Origin: Chthoniobacter flavus
Lineage (GTDB): Bacteria > Verrucomicrobiota > Verrucomicrobiia > Chthoniobacterales > Terrimicrobiaceae
DNA: 20,531 nt
NCBI GenBank assembly: GCA_945863785.1
Contig: CAMBAQ010000013.1
Coordinates: 1 to 20,531, forward strand
Reading direction: 5' to 3'
Below the pieces are notes generated by a model, which did no database searches, was not told the origin of the DNA, and was given only the letters and a program-made list of their open reading frames with translations. Shown in pieces: positions 7,308 to 14,655 of this stretch. Both the position numbers and the translations under genes were made by a program. Numbering within the stretch: position 1 is the stretch's first letter; each line of letters opens with the position of its first letter.

Positions 7308-9035
7308 ATGCTTGAAATCAAAAACGTCTCGCTCCAAGTCAGCGACAACGAGCGACCGCTCCTCTTTGAAGTGAGCGCGGAGTATCCCCTCGCCCACTTC
7401 GGAGCGATCATCGGGCCCTCGGGATGCGGCAAGACGACCCTTCTGAAACTCATCGCAGGCATCGCCCCCGGCGAGGAGGAGGGCGAGGTATTTTGGAAGG
7501 ATCGTAACCTCGAAGAGGACGATTTTTCTCCCGGCGAGATTGCCTATGTCCCCCAATTCAGCATCGCGCATGAGGAACTCACCGTGCGAGAATGTGTCAC
7601 CTACGCCCTCCGCTTGCGCGTTCGCCGAAGTGATTGCCCAGACTTCACCGCAGCCGTCGATGAGATTTTGACCGAGGTGGATTTGTTAGACCTGGAATCT
7701 CGCAGCGTGAAGATTCTTTCTGGGGGGCAGCGCCGCCGCCTCGCGCTGGCAATGGAACTCACCAGCAAACCCGATATCCTCCTCTGTGATGAGGTGACTA
7801 GCGGTCTCGACCCGAGTTCGGAGGACGATATTGTTCGCTTGCTCCACGGCCTCTCTCGCAAGGAAAACCGGCTCATTCTCTCGGTCACGCACAGCCTCGA
7901 GCACATCGACCTCTACGACTCGATCCTCGTCCTCGTTCAAGGCATCGTGACCTACCACGGTCCGGCCAAGTTCCTAGCTCATTACTTCGGAGTGACTCAT
8001 CCCAATGAGGTCTATGCACGTCTCGAGCTTCGCACCCCCGAAGAGTGGGGAGCTTCTTGGATCAAACACAGCGACGCACTTAAGGAAGCGGCTAAGCCTA
8101 AGAGATCCAGAAAAAAGACCCCGGAAAAACTAGCTACCACAACGGATAGCGAAGAGGAATCCGGTGAGAAAACCTCTTCCCTGCCCGGACCGCTAAGCCA
8201 GTTTTTGACGCTCCTCTCGCGCCGTCTGCTGGTCTTCTCACGCAGCCGACAGCAGCTCCTTCTTCAGGTCGGTCTCATTTTTGGATTCCCTCTTCTCGTG
8301 GCTATTTTTGCCTGGAACGGCCTCCCTGCTGTCAAAAACCTCAGCATGGGACTTGATCTGAACCTGCTTCAGCAACTCAACGAGGCTCGGGATTTCTTAA
8401 TCCAATCCAGTAAGGTCGGCAGCCTCGTCTCAGGCATCGTCATGTTCCAAGTCATCCTTCTCACCCTCATGGGCGCAAACAACTCTGGGCGAGAAATTGC
8501 CGCCGAGCGCCTCATTTTTGAGAAGGAGAAACTCTCGGGACTGAACCCCCTTTCCTACGTCGCCAGCAAGACAGCCTTCCTCGGGTTCATGATTCTCGCC
8601 CAATCCCTGTGGATGGGATTTTTTGTTCACCAAGTGTGTGGCTTTCCAGGGAATTTTGAGGCGCAGCTTTTTCTTCTCGTCTTGGTGAATGCGGCGATGT
8701 CCTCAATCTGCCTAGCCGTATCGAGTCTCATGCGGTCGCCTGAGCAAGCCTCGCTTGTTTCCATTTATCTCGTCGGCTTCCAGTTGCCCCTTTCCGGCGC
8801 TGTGCTTGCGTTGCCAGAACTACTCGGGACCCTTGTGCGTCCCTTTGTTTCGGCCTACTGGAGTTGGTCGGGCATCCTGCAAACACTCAAAGCGGAACGC
8901 TACTACGACATCGTGCAAACGGTAGTCCAAAGTCCGCTCTCATCACTCTCTCTTTGCGTCTGGATCCTGCTAGCCCATATCGCAGCCGGACTTTTCATCA
9001 CTTATCTCGGATGTGAGCGGCGCCACATTGCTTGA
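7308..9035 (+). CDS. ABCG-like ABC exporter (ATPase fused to ABC-2 membrane domain)
   Basis: A 575-residue half-transporter with the ATPase first and the membrane domain second, as in the ABCG/White family. ATPase: Walker A GPSGCGKT at 36-43, Q-loop Q83, signature LSGGQ at 137-141, Walker B ILLCDE at 157-162, switch histidine H195. A charged, lysine-then-glutamate-rich linker covers about 255-295. The membrane part has six predicted helices, beginning near QVGLIFGFPLLVAIFAW and ending near LCVWILLAHIAAGLFITYL; the stretch AAERLIFEKEKLSGLNPLSY between helices 2 and 3 matches the ABCG-type coupling region. It would work as a dimer in the inner membrane. The substrate is unknown. It shares an operon with the sigma factor (15-base gap), which suggests co-regulated export or a signal-sensing role, but that is inference. 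Confidence 0.92.
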   Translation: MLEIKNVSLQVSDNERPLLFEVSAEYPLAHFGAIIGPSGCGKTTLLKLIAGIAPGEEEGEVFWKDRNLEEDDFSPGEIAYVPQFSIAHEELTVRECVTYALRLRVRRSDCPDFTAAVDEILTEVDLLDLESRSVKILSGGQRRRLALAMELTSKPDILLCDEVTSGLDPSSEDDIVRLLHGLSRKENRLILSVTHSLEHIDLYDSILVLVQGIVTYHGPAKFLAHYFGVTHPNEVYARLELRTPEEWGASWIKHSDALKEAAKPKRSRKKTPEKLATTTDSEEESGEKTSSLPGPLSQFLTLLSRRLLVFSRSRQQLLLQVGLIFGFPLLVAIFAWNGLPAVKNLSMGLDLNLLQQLNEARDFLIQSSKVGSLVSGIVMFQVILLTLMGANNSGREIAAERLIFEKEKLSGLNPLSYVASKTAFLGFMILAQSLWMGFFVHQVCGFPGNFEAQLFLLVLVNAAMSSICLAVSSLMRSPEQASLVSIYLVGFQLPLSGAVLALPELLGTLVRPFVSAYWSWSGILQTLKAERYYDIVQTVVQSPLSSLSLCVWILLAHIAAGLFITYLGCERRHIA

Positions 9036-9052
9036 GACTCCTAGATTTTTTC

Positions 9053-9086
9053 AAAAAAAACCCCGCCCGCGATGAAGCGGGCGGGG
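9053..9086 (-). terminator. Rho-independent terminator of the SWIB gene
   Basis: A perfect 10-bp GC stem (CCCCGCCCGC at 9061-9070 with GCGGGCGGGG at 9077-9086) around a six-base loop. On the minus strand it is followed by eight T residues (9060-9053), so it is a textbook terminator for the minus-strand SWIB gene. On the plus strand the same hairpin lies 25 bases after the ABC exporter stop but lacks a T-tract, so termination in that direction would be weaker. Confidence 0.88.
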
Positions 9087-9112
9087 CATTAAAGCCGAAA
9101 TAGGCGAATCGT

Positions 9113-9391
9113 TTACTTAACGATGTGCCCTGAGATGTGCTTGGTCATCTCGAACATGGTCACTTGGCCCTTACCACCGAAAACAGCCTTGAGAGCCGCG
9201 TCAGCGTTGATGAGAGTCTTTTTTGTCTTATCTTGAAGTCCGTTTTTCTTGATGTAGTCCCACACTTTTTTGGTGAGTTCACCACGACTGACTGGGGTTG
9301 AACCGATGACGGCTGCAAGCACCGCATCAGGTTGCACTGGCTTGAGAAGAGCTGCGTTTGGTTTGCGTTTGGGTTTTTCTGTAGTTGGCAT
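9113..9391 (-). CDS. Stand-alone SWIB/MDM2-domain protein
   Basis: A 92-residue basic protein that is almost entirely one SWIB domain: PVQPDAVLAAVIG and VSRGELTKKVWDYIKKNG form the first half, followed by NADAALKAVFGGKGQVTMFEM, which closes with the conserved F-E-M-TKHISGHI helix. In eukaryotes SWIB domains occur in chromatin remodelling complexes; bacterial single-domain versions are known from chlamydiae (including a SWIB fused to topoisomerase I) and verrucomicrobia, where a nucleoid-related role is suspected but not established. The lysine/arginine-rich N-terminus (TEKPKRKPNAALLK) would suit nucleic-acid contact. The ATG at 9391 is preferred; the open frame extends 10 residues upstream without family similarity. 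It is a single-gene unit with its own strong terminator, suggesting high and independent expression. Confidence 0.92.
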   Translation of the reverse strand: MPTTEKPKRKPNAALLKPVQPDAVLAAVIGSTPVSRGELTKKVWDYIKKNGLQDKTKKTLINADAALKAVFGGKGQVTMFEMTKHISGHIVK

Positions 9392-9705
9392 GGTAGTTTT
9401 TTGGGATTGATAAGTTAGCACTGAATCACCACCCGACCCGCTTTTTAGGAACAGGATTCGTCTTCATTAAAGAAAACTTCTGGGGGTGATGTAGGCGACA
9501 CTTACCAAGGCCTCACCCAACCCGTCGATACTTTCTTTTTTATTTTTGACCCGGCTATGACCACGTAAATCAAATCCCCAAAAAAATATGTGGCTTGCAT
9601 TTTTCGGGGGCTCCAAAGAATCTTCGTTGCACATCCAACCGGTGTTAGCTGCCCGGTCACGGATAAGGTGATTTTTTCCAAAAACAAATACGGATAATTT
9701 ATAAG
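9392..9705. other. 314-base intergenic region between divergent SWIB and nuoD genes
   Basis: No coding sequence is supported here. The region is AT-richer than its surroundings. Visible elements: GGGTGA (9484-9489) with TCACCC (9513-9518), followed 12 bases later by a T-rich run; ACCGG (9638-9642) with CCGGT (9653-9657); and GATAAT at 9693-9698, a -10-like hexamer that would start transcription within a base of the nuoD ATG. No convincing -35 accompanies it. It must hold both promoters, but I cannot place the SWIB promoter. Confidence 0.6.
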
Positions 9706-10947
9706 ATGGCGACAACTACACTCGAGCACCCGGATGCCCTCACACGCAGTCTGAAGGCCATGCAGGAAACGGATGAAATGCTGGGCGAGAAGATGGTGAT
9801 CAATATGGGCCCCTCCCATCCGTCCACCCACGGCGTGCTACGCATGGTGCTGGAACTCGATGGCGAAGTCGTCACCAAGGCCGTCCCTGAGATCGGATAT
9901 CTTCATCGCGGAGATGAAAAAATTGCTGAAAACATGCAATACAATCAGTTTGTCCCATATACGGACCGACTGGACTACCTCTCGCCGATCGCAAATAACG
10001 TCGCCTACGCCCTCGCTGTAGAGAAATTGATGGGCTGGGAACTCCCTCCCCGTGGCAAAGCGATCCGTGTCATCTGCTGCGAGTTGGCCCGCATTTCGTC
10101 CCACCTCTTGGCCACTGGTTGCCTTGGCATGGATCTCGGCGCCACAACGCTCTTTCTCGACACCTTCACCGAGCGCGAAAAGATCTACAACATGGTCGAG
10201 CAACTCTCGGGTGCCCGATTCACGACCAGTTACACACGCGTAGGAGGTCAGACCCGCGATCTTCCACCCGCCTTCCTTGCGATGCTCAAGGATTTCCTAG
10301 CTACCTTCCCAGCTGCGTTTGATGATGTGGATAAGCTAGTGACCCGCAACCGCATTTTCGTTGATCGTTGCCGCGACGTCGGCGTCATCAGCAAAGAAGA
10401 TGCAATCGCTTACGGACTCTCCGGTCCGAACCTTCGCAGTTCGGGAGTCGATCACGACCTTCGCAAAAAGCACCCCTATCTCGACTATCAAAACTACGAT
10501 TTCGATATCCCGATCGGTGCCGCCGGCGATAGCTTCGACCGCTACCTCGTCCGCATGGAGGAGATCCGCGAAAGCATCAAGATCCTTCGCCAAGTCGTCG
10601 ACAAACTTCCTTCCGGACCGATCAATTGCCAAGATCCCAAGAGCATCCTTCCCGAAAAAACCACCGTCCTCACCAAGATGGAGGAACTCATCCATCACTT
10701 CATGGTCTCCACCGAAGGCATTCACGCCCCAGCTGGCGAGATTTATTTCGGCGCAGAAAACCCGAAAGGGGAACTCGGCTTCTATATCAACAGCAAAGGC
10801 GGCGGGGTTCCCTACCGCATGAAAATCCGCTCGCCCTCATTCTGCAATATCAGCATCCTTTCCAAAATGCTTCCGGGCAGCATGGTTTCCGACGTCGTGA
10901 CTATTCTTGGTTCACTTGACCCTGTTTTCGGTGAGGTTGACCGCTAG
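9706..10947 (+). CDS. nuoD: NADH-quinone oxidoreductase subunit D
   Basis: The 49-kDa subunit of respiratory complex I, in the peripheral arm, helping to form the quinone-binding pocket. The 413-residue protein has the family landmarks: GPSHPSTHGVLRMVLELDGE (residues 35-54, with the quinone-site histidine in STHGVLR), GYLHRGDEKIAEN, the YTDRLDYLSPIANN segment with the quinone-site tyrosine, CELARISSHLLATG, a VGGQTRDLP loop, and the C-terminal DPVFGEVDR. It has a short N-terminal extension of about 30 residues but is otherwise full length, with no missing motif. Its usual neighbours nuoA-C and nuoE-N are not within 9 kb either side; instead a PTS EIIA gene follows after 24 bases. So it is an orphan copy, or this genome splits its complex I genes. 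A start seven bases after GATAAT would make it leaderless. Confidence 0.96.
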   Translation: MATTTLEHPDALTRSLKAMQETDEMLGEKMVINMGPSHPSTHGVLRMVLELDGEVVTKAVPEIGYLHRGDEKIAENMQYNQFVPYTDRLDYLSPIANNVAYALAVEKLMGWELPPRGKAIRVICCELARISSHLLATGCLGMDLGATTLFLDTFTEREKIYNMVEQLSGARFTTSYTRVGGQTRDLPPAFLAMLKDFLATFPAAFDDVDKLVTRNRIFVDRCRDVGVISKEDAIAYGLSGPNLRSSGVDHDLRKKHPYLDYQNYDFDIPIGAAGDSFDRYLVRMEEIRESIKILRQVVDKLPSGPINCQDPKSILPEKTTVLTKMEELIHHFMVSTEGIHAPAGEIYFGAENPKGELGFYINSKGGGVPYRMKIRSPSFCNISILSKMLPGSMVSDVVTILGSLDPVFGEVDR

Positions 10948-10971
10948 TCGATTGAAATCTCGTTTCACAAA

Positions 10972-11439
10972 ATGACTCTCGCAAACCTGCTATCAGAGCC
11001 CCAGATCATCCCGGAACTCGTCGCGACAGAGCGCTGGGCCGCCATCCGCGAAATGGTGGACATCCTCGTTGAATCAGGGAAGGTCGACGCTTCTGATCGC
11101 GATTCCATCTTGGAATCGATTCAGCAACGCGAAGAGACAATGAGTACGGGCATCGGATTTGGCATCGCGATCCCTCATGCTTCCTCAACGAAGGTTCATG
11201 ATGTCGTCGCCTCTTTTGGCCGCTCCTCGACTGGCATTCCCTTTGAATCCCTAGACGGAGAACCCGTTTCTCTCATTGTGCTTTTTGTTGTGCCTAAGGA
11301 TCAGTTCCAAACCCACCTGCGAACCCTCGCTGCCATTGCCAAATTTCTTAACGACAAAACCGTCCGCGAGGAACTTGGCAAAGCCCACGATGCGGCAGCG
11401 ATTCTGAACGTCTTCGAAAACCGCTCGCCCCGTCATTAA
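10972..11439 (+). CDS. PTS EIIA (fructose/nitrogen-type, PtsN-like) protein
   Basis: A 155-residue cytoplasmic EIIA domain of the mannitol-fructose-Ntr type. The phosphorylated histidine is H69 in GIAIPHAS, preceded by the typical REETMSTGIGFG loop; the C-terminal part SLIVLFVVPKDQFQTHLRTLA matches the domain's later strands and helix. There is no fused EIIB or EIIC, so it is more likely a regulatory phosphate acceptor (PtsN-like) than a sugar transporter part. It lies 24 bases after nuoD, and its TAA overlaps the argS ATG by one base (TAATG), pointing to coupled translation with argS. The physiological target is unknown; HPr and EI genes are not in the window. Confidence 0.9.
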   Translation: MTLANLLSEPQIIPELVATERWAAIREMVDILVESGKVDASDRDSILESIQQREETMSTGIGFGIAIPHASSTKVHDVVASFGRSSTGIPFESLDGEPVSLIVLFVVPKDQFQTHLRTLAAIAKFLNDKTVREELGKAHDAAAILNVFENRSPRH

Positions 11440-13151
11440 TGGCCACCCCGCGCGAACTTCTCGCTGCGCGTGTGCGTGCCGCACTGCAGTCTGCCGACCT
11501 CGACCCCGCCCGTGGTGATGTAACCCAGTCCGCTGACTCCCGCTTCGGAGATTATCAGGCGAATGCCGCCATGGCCCTCGCGAAGGAAAAACGGGCTAAT
11601 CCGCGCGATGTTGCGGCCGAAATCATCAGCAAACTCGACGTCACCGGCCTTTCCGCAACGCCCGAGATCGCAGGCGCTGGCTTTATCAATTTCCGCCTCG
11701 AGAATTCCTTTCTCTCCACCGCGCTTTCCGCGATGGCGAAGGACGAACGCCTCGGCGTCTCACGGATCGCCCAACCGCGCAAAATCGTGGTGGATTTCAG
11801 TTCCCCCAATGTCGCGAAACCCATGCACGTTGGCCATATTCGCAGCACGATTCTCGGTGACTGCCTCGTCCGCGTAGCCCGCTTTCTCGGCCACGATGTT
11901 ATCGCGGACAACCACATCGGCGATTGGGGCACCCAATTCGGCAAAGTCATTTACGGGTGGAAGCATTTTCTCGAACGCGAGGCTTTGGAAAAGGATGCCA
12001 TTTCGGAGCTTGTCCGCCTCTACCGGGAGGTGAACCGCATTGAAGAAACCGACGAGGAGATCAAACGCGAGGCCCGTGAAGAACTCGTCAAACTTCAGGC
12101 AGGCGATCCCGAAAACTTCGCCATTTGGCAACAAACCGTCGAGCTATCGTGGCGGGAATTTGAAAAACTCTACACGCTTCTCGACATCCGCTTCGACGAG
12201 CGACTTGGCGAAAGCGCCTACAACGACGCCCTCGCCCCACTCTGCGCGGAACTCGAGAAACGCGGCATCGCGACCGAAAGCGAAGGCGCACTTTGCATTT
12301 TCTTCCCAGCCGTTCCTAGCCTCGAGGGCAAGCCCGCCATCATTCGCAAAAGTGACGGAGGCTTCCTCTACGCCACCACGGATCTCGCAACCATCGAGTA
12401 CCGTGTCCGTGAATGGCATCCCGATTCCATTTGGTATGTCGTCGGCGCCCCCCAAGCCCTCCACTTCCAACAGATCTTTGCCGCTGCGAAACTCATGGGT
12501 ATTGACTCCGATATGCGCCACATCGCTTTTGGCAGCATCCTCGGCGAAGACCGCAAAATCATGAAAACCCGCTCGGGCGAAAATGTCGGCCTGAGCGAAG
12601 TCCTCACCGAAGCTGTCGAACGCGCCCGCCGAATGGTGGAAGCCCGCTCTGATAAACTTCCACAAGAAGAAATCGAGTCCACCGCCCACACGATCGGACT
12701 CGGTGCGGTCAAATATGCGGAACTCTCCCAAAACCGCCTTACAGACTACGTTTTTTCTTGGGACAAGCTCTTAGCTCTGGACGGAAATACCGCTCCCTAT
12801 CTTCAGAATGCCTATGTCCGCATTCGCTCGATTTTCCGTCGCGCGGAAGAAGATGCAGATACCAACGTGCCCATTGTTTTGGATGAACCCGCTGAACGCA
12901 TTCTGGGCCTCAAGCTACTCCAATACGCAGAAACCGTTCCTGTGGTCCTAGACGACTTCCGACCGAACATCCTCGCAAACTATCTTTACGAGTTGGCTAA
13001 TACTTACCACTCGTTTTACGAAGCCTGTCCGGTACTGAAGGCCTCTACCCCAGCTATTCGAGCCAGCAGACTCCTTTTGAGTTCCCTCACTGCCCGCACG
13101 CTTTCGCACGGGCTCTCTCTCCTCGGCATTCGTTGCCCGGAGAAAATGTAA
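11439..13151 (+). CDS. argS: Arginyl-tRNA synthetase
   Basis: Charges tRNA-Arg in the cytoplasm. The 570-residue class I enzyme has the N-terminal tRNA-D-loop-binding domain (residues 1-110, with DSRFGDYQANAAM), then the catalytic domain with KIVVDFSSPNVAKPMHVGH; the HIGH-type motif HVGH is at 130-133. The region GGFLYATTDLATIEYR and the loop KIMKTRSGENV stand where KMSKS lies in other class I synthetases; many ArgRS enzymes lack the canonical KMSKS, so that is not a defect. The C-terminal anticodon-binding helical domain includes TAPYLQNAYVRIRSIFRRA and ends LLGIRCPEKM. Length fits the family. The start overlaps the EIIA stop by one base. It converges with the helicase gene, only 35 bases away. 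No Shine-Dalgarno is visible. Confidence 0.97.
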   Translation: MATPRELLAARVRAALQSADLDPARGDVTQSADSRFGDYQANAAMALAKEKRANPRDVAAEIISKLDVTGLSATPEIAGAGFINFRLENSFLSTALSAMAKDERLGVSRIAQPRKIVVDFSSPNVAKPMHVGHIRSTILGDCLVRVARFLGHDVIADNHIGDWGTQFGKVIYGWKHFLEREALEKDAISELVRLYREVNRIEETDEEIKREAREELVKLQAGDPENFAIWQQTVELSWREFEKLYTLLDIRFDERLGESAYNDALAPLCAELEKRGIATESEGALCIFFPAVPSLEGKPAIIRKSDGGFLYATTDLATIEYRVREWHPDSIWYVVGAPQALHFQQIFAAAKLMGIDSDMRHIAFGSILGEDRKIMKTRSGENVGLSEVLTEAVERARRMVEARSDKLPQEEIESTAHTIGLGAVKYAELSQNRLTDYVFSWDKLLALDGNTAPYLQNAYVRIRSIFRRAEEDADTNVPIVLDEPAERILGLKLLQYAETVPVVLDDFRPNILANYLYELANTYHSFYEACPVLKASTPAIRASRLLLSSLTARTLSHGLSLLGIRCPEKM

Positions 13152-13186
13152 ACCCGCCGCTCGCAGCGAGAAGCCGTAGCGCTTTT

Positions 13187-14419
13187 TTATCGACCGAAGA
13201 AGCGTCGAATCCCTTTGGACGGGCTTTTGGCTGCGACGGGCTCGTGATGAACGGGGCGACTTGGACGAGGCCCTTTAGGTTCCTCGGATGCCGACATTGT
13301 GATAGGAGCATGCTTACGAGGGATACCCCGGCCAATGAACTTCTCAAGAGAGCGCAAGGGCGCTCGGTCTTCCGAAGTGACAAAACTAATAGCGTCACCC
13401 ACAGCTTTCGCTCGACCCGTCCGGCCAATGCGATGAACGTAATCCTCGGGATGCGGCGGAAAGTCAAAGTTCACCACGTGAGAGATCCCTTCGACATCAA
13501 TCCCACGAGCGGCGATATCCGTGGCAACAAGAACGCGAACCGTCCCCGCCTTGAAATCACGGAGAGCGCGAATGCGCTGATTCTGTGAACGGTTGGCATG
13601 AAGTGTGGCCGTGGTGATACCCGATTGCTCCAACCTGCGCGCGACGCGGTCAGCCCCGTGCTTCGTGCGTGTAAATATCAACACCATCTGCATCGCTGGA
13701 TCGCGAAGAAGATGGAGGAGAAGGTTCTGTTTGCCGGGATGTGGCACTTCGTAAACGCATTGTTCGACGGTTTCGGCAGGGTTGGATCGCTTGCCGACTT
13801 GAACGACTTTGGGCGACTCCTGAAACTCGCGCGTGATTTTTTCGATATCGGGAGAGAGTGTCGCTGAGAAAAGAAGTGTCTGGCGCGTGCGTGGGAGAGC
13901 TTTGACAACTCGTCGAATGTCGGGAAGAAATCCCATGTCCAACATACGGTCAGCTTCATCGAGAATAAGAAAGCGCAACTCAGAGAAATTCGCGCATCCA
14001 CGCCCCATCAAGTCCAGCAGGCGACCAGGCGTGGCAATAATGATGTCGGCTCCATCACGGAGGGCAGCCATCTGAGGGCGCTCACCCACACCACCGTAAA
14101 CAAGGGCGATCTGGATCGGCAGGTTCTTGCCATAGCGGCGCACGTTTTCCTCGATCTGGACGACCAACTCACGAGTCGGGGCCAAGATGAGCGCGGACGT
14201 CCGGCGTTGCGGAGCAGGCTTTGCTGCCGCGAGCATATTGAGAATCGGCAACGTGAATGCAGCCGTCTTACCGGTGCCCGTTTGGGCGATGCCGATGATA
14301 TCCTTGCCGGTGAGGACTTCAGGAATGGCTGCAGATTGAATCGGGGTCGGCTCGGTATAGCCGGCGTCACGGATAGCGGAAAGGATGTGGTCGTTAAGAC
14401 CAAGTTCACGGAATGGCAT
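13187..14419 (-). CDS. rhlE: DEAD-box ATP-dependent RNA helicase, RhlE-like
   Basis: A 410-residue RNA helicase likely to act in ribosome assembly or RNA turnover. All motifs are present: Q motif (FRELGL to PTPIQ, residues 3-28), motif I AQTGTGKT 45-52, Ia PTREL 81-85, Ib TPGR 130-133, II DEAD 154-157, III SAT 185-187, IV LIFTRTKH 247-254, V ATDIAARGID 299-308, VI HRIGRTGR 329-336. The C-terminus after residue 365 is a short basic, proline-rich tail ending GIRRFFGR, typical of RhlE-type proteins. The ATG at 14419 opens the Q-motif region; the longer reading to 14548 runs through the tRNA-Pro gene and is false. It lies 71 bases downstream of the tRNA on the same strand. A TATA-like stretch sits directly before the start. 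The RhlE subfamily is judged by length and tail only. Confidence 0.93.
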   Translation of the reverse strand: MPFRELGLNDHILSAIRDAGYTEPTPIQSAAIPEVLTGKDIIGIAQTGTGKTAAFTLPILNMLAAAKPAPQRRTSALILAPTRELVVQIEENVRRYGKNLPIQIALVYGGVGERPQMAALRDGADIIIATPGRLLDLMGRGCANFSELRFLILDEADRMLDMGFLPDIRRVVKALPRTRQTLLFSATLSPDIEKITREFQESPKVVQVGKRSNPAETVEQCVYEVPHPGKQNLLLHLLRDPAMQMVLIFTRTKHGADRVARRLEQSGITTATLHANRSQNQRIRALRDFKAGTVRVLVATDIAARGIDVEGISHVVNFDFPPHPEDYVHRIGRTGRAKAVGDAISFVTSEDRAPLRSLEKFIGRGIPRKHAPITMSASEEPKGPRPSRPVHHEPVAAKSPSKGIRRFFGR

Positions 14420-14482
14420 AAGAAATATAAGGACTGAGTTGCTCCCCCTCCCCCAAAAGCACTCATTGTATTTCCGAAGAAG

Positions 14483-14564
<82 letters not shown>

Positions 14565-14617
14565 TAGCCCGACCACCCTGCACTCTCTAGCGATCTCTTG
14601 CAACAGGAAAAGGCATT

Positions 14618-14632
14618 CGTTTCTTCGAAACG
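14618..14632. repeat. Small perfect inverted repeat downstream of the PBP gene
   Basis: CGTTTC (14618-14623) and GAAACG (14627-14632) with a three-base loop, between the PBP stop and the tRNA. On the minus strand, the direction of both neighbours, no T-tract follows it; the T run lies on the plus-strand side where no gene ends. It may be an RNA processing hairpin or chance. Confidence 0.4.
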
Positions 14633-14655
14633 TGATATTTTTTCAATCTGAACGA

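Noticed and set aside
9484..9546. A riboswitch-like leader upstream of nuoD (GGGTGA/TCACCC stem then a T-rich run)
   Set aside because: One six-base stem without any conserved riboswitch core I recognise; the T-rich run is 12 bases away from the stem.
9467..9831. Minus-strand open frames of 82 and 109 codons across the nuoD upstream region
   Set aside because: They overlap each other and the nuoD start, show no protein-family features, and have no supporting start signals.
12540..12600. Missing KMSKS motif in ArgRS
   Set aside because: Many arginyl-tRNA synthetases naturally lack a canonical KMSKS, so this does not mark a broken gene.
13157..13188. A possible terminator between argS and the helicase
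   Set aside because: A T run (13183-13188) is present, but only four-base stems can be formed before it (CTCG/CGAG or AGCG/CGCT), and the run overlaps the helicase stop codon.
14444..14454. A G-quadruplex in the helicase leader (two runs of five G on the minus strand)
   Set aside because: Only two G runs are present, and four are needed for an intramolecular quadruplex.
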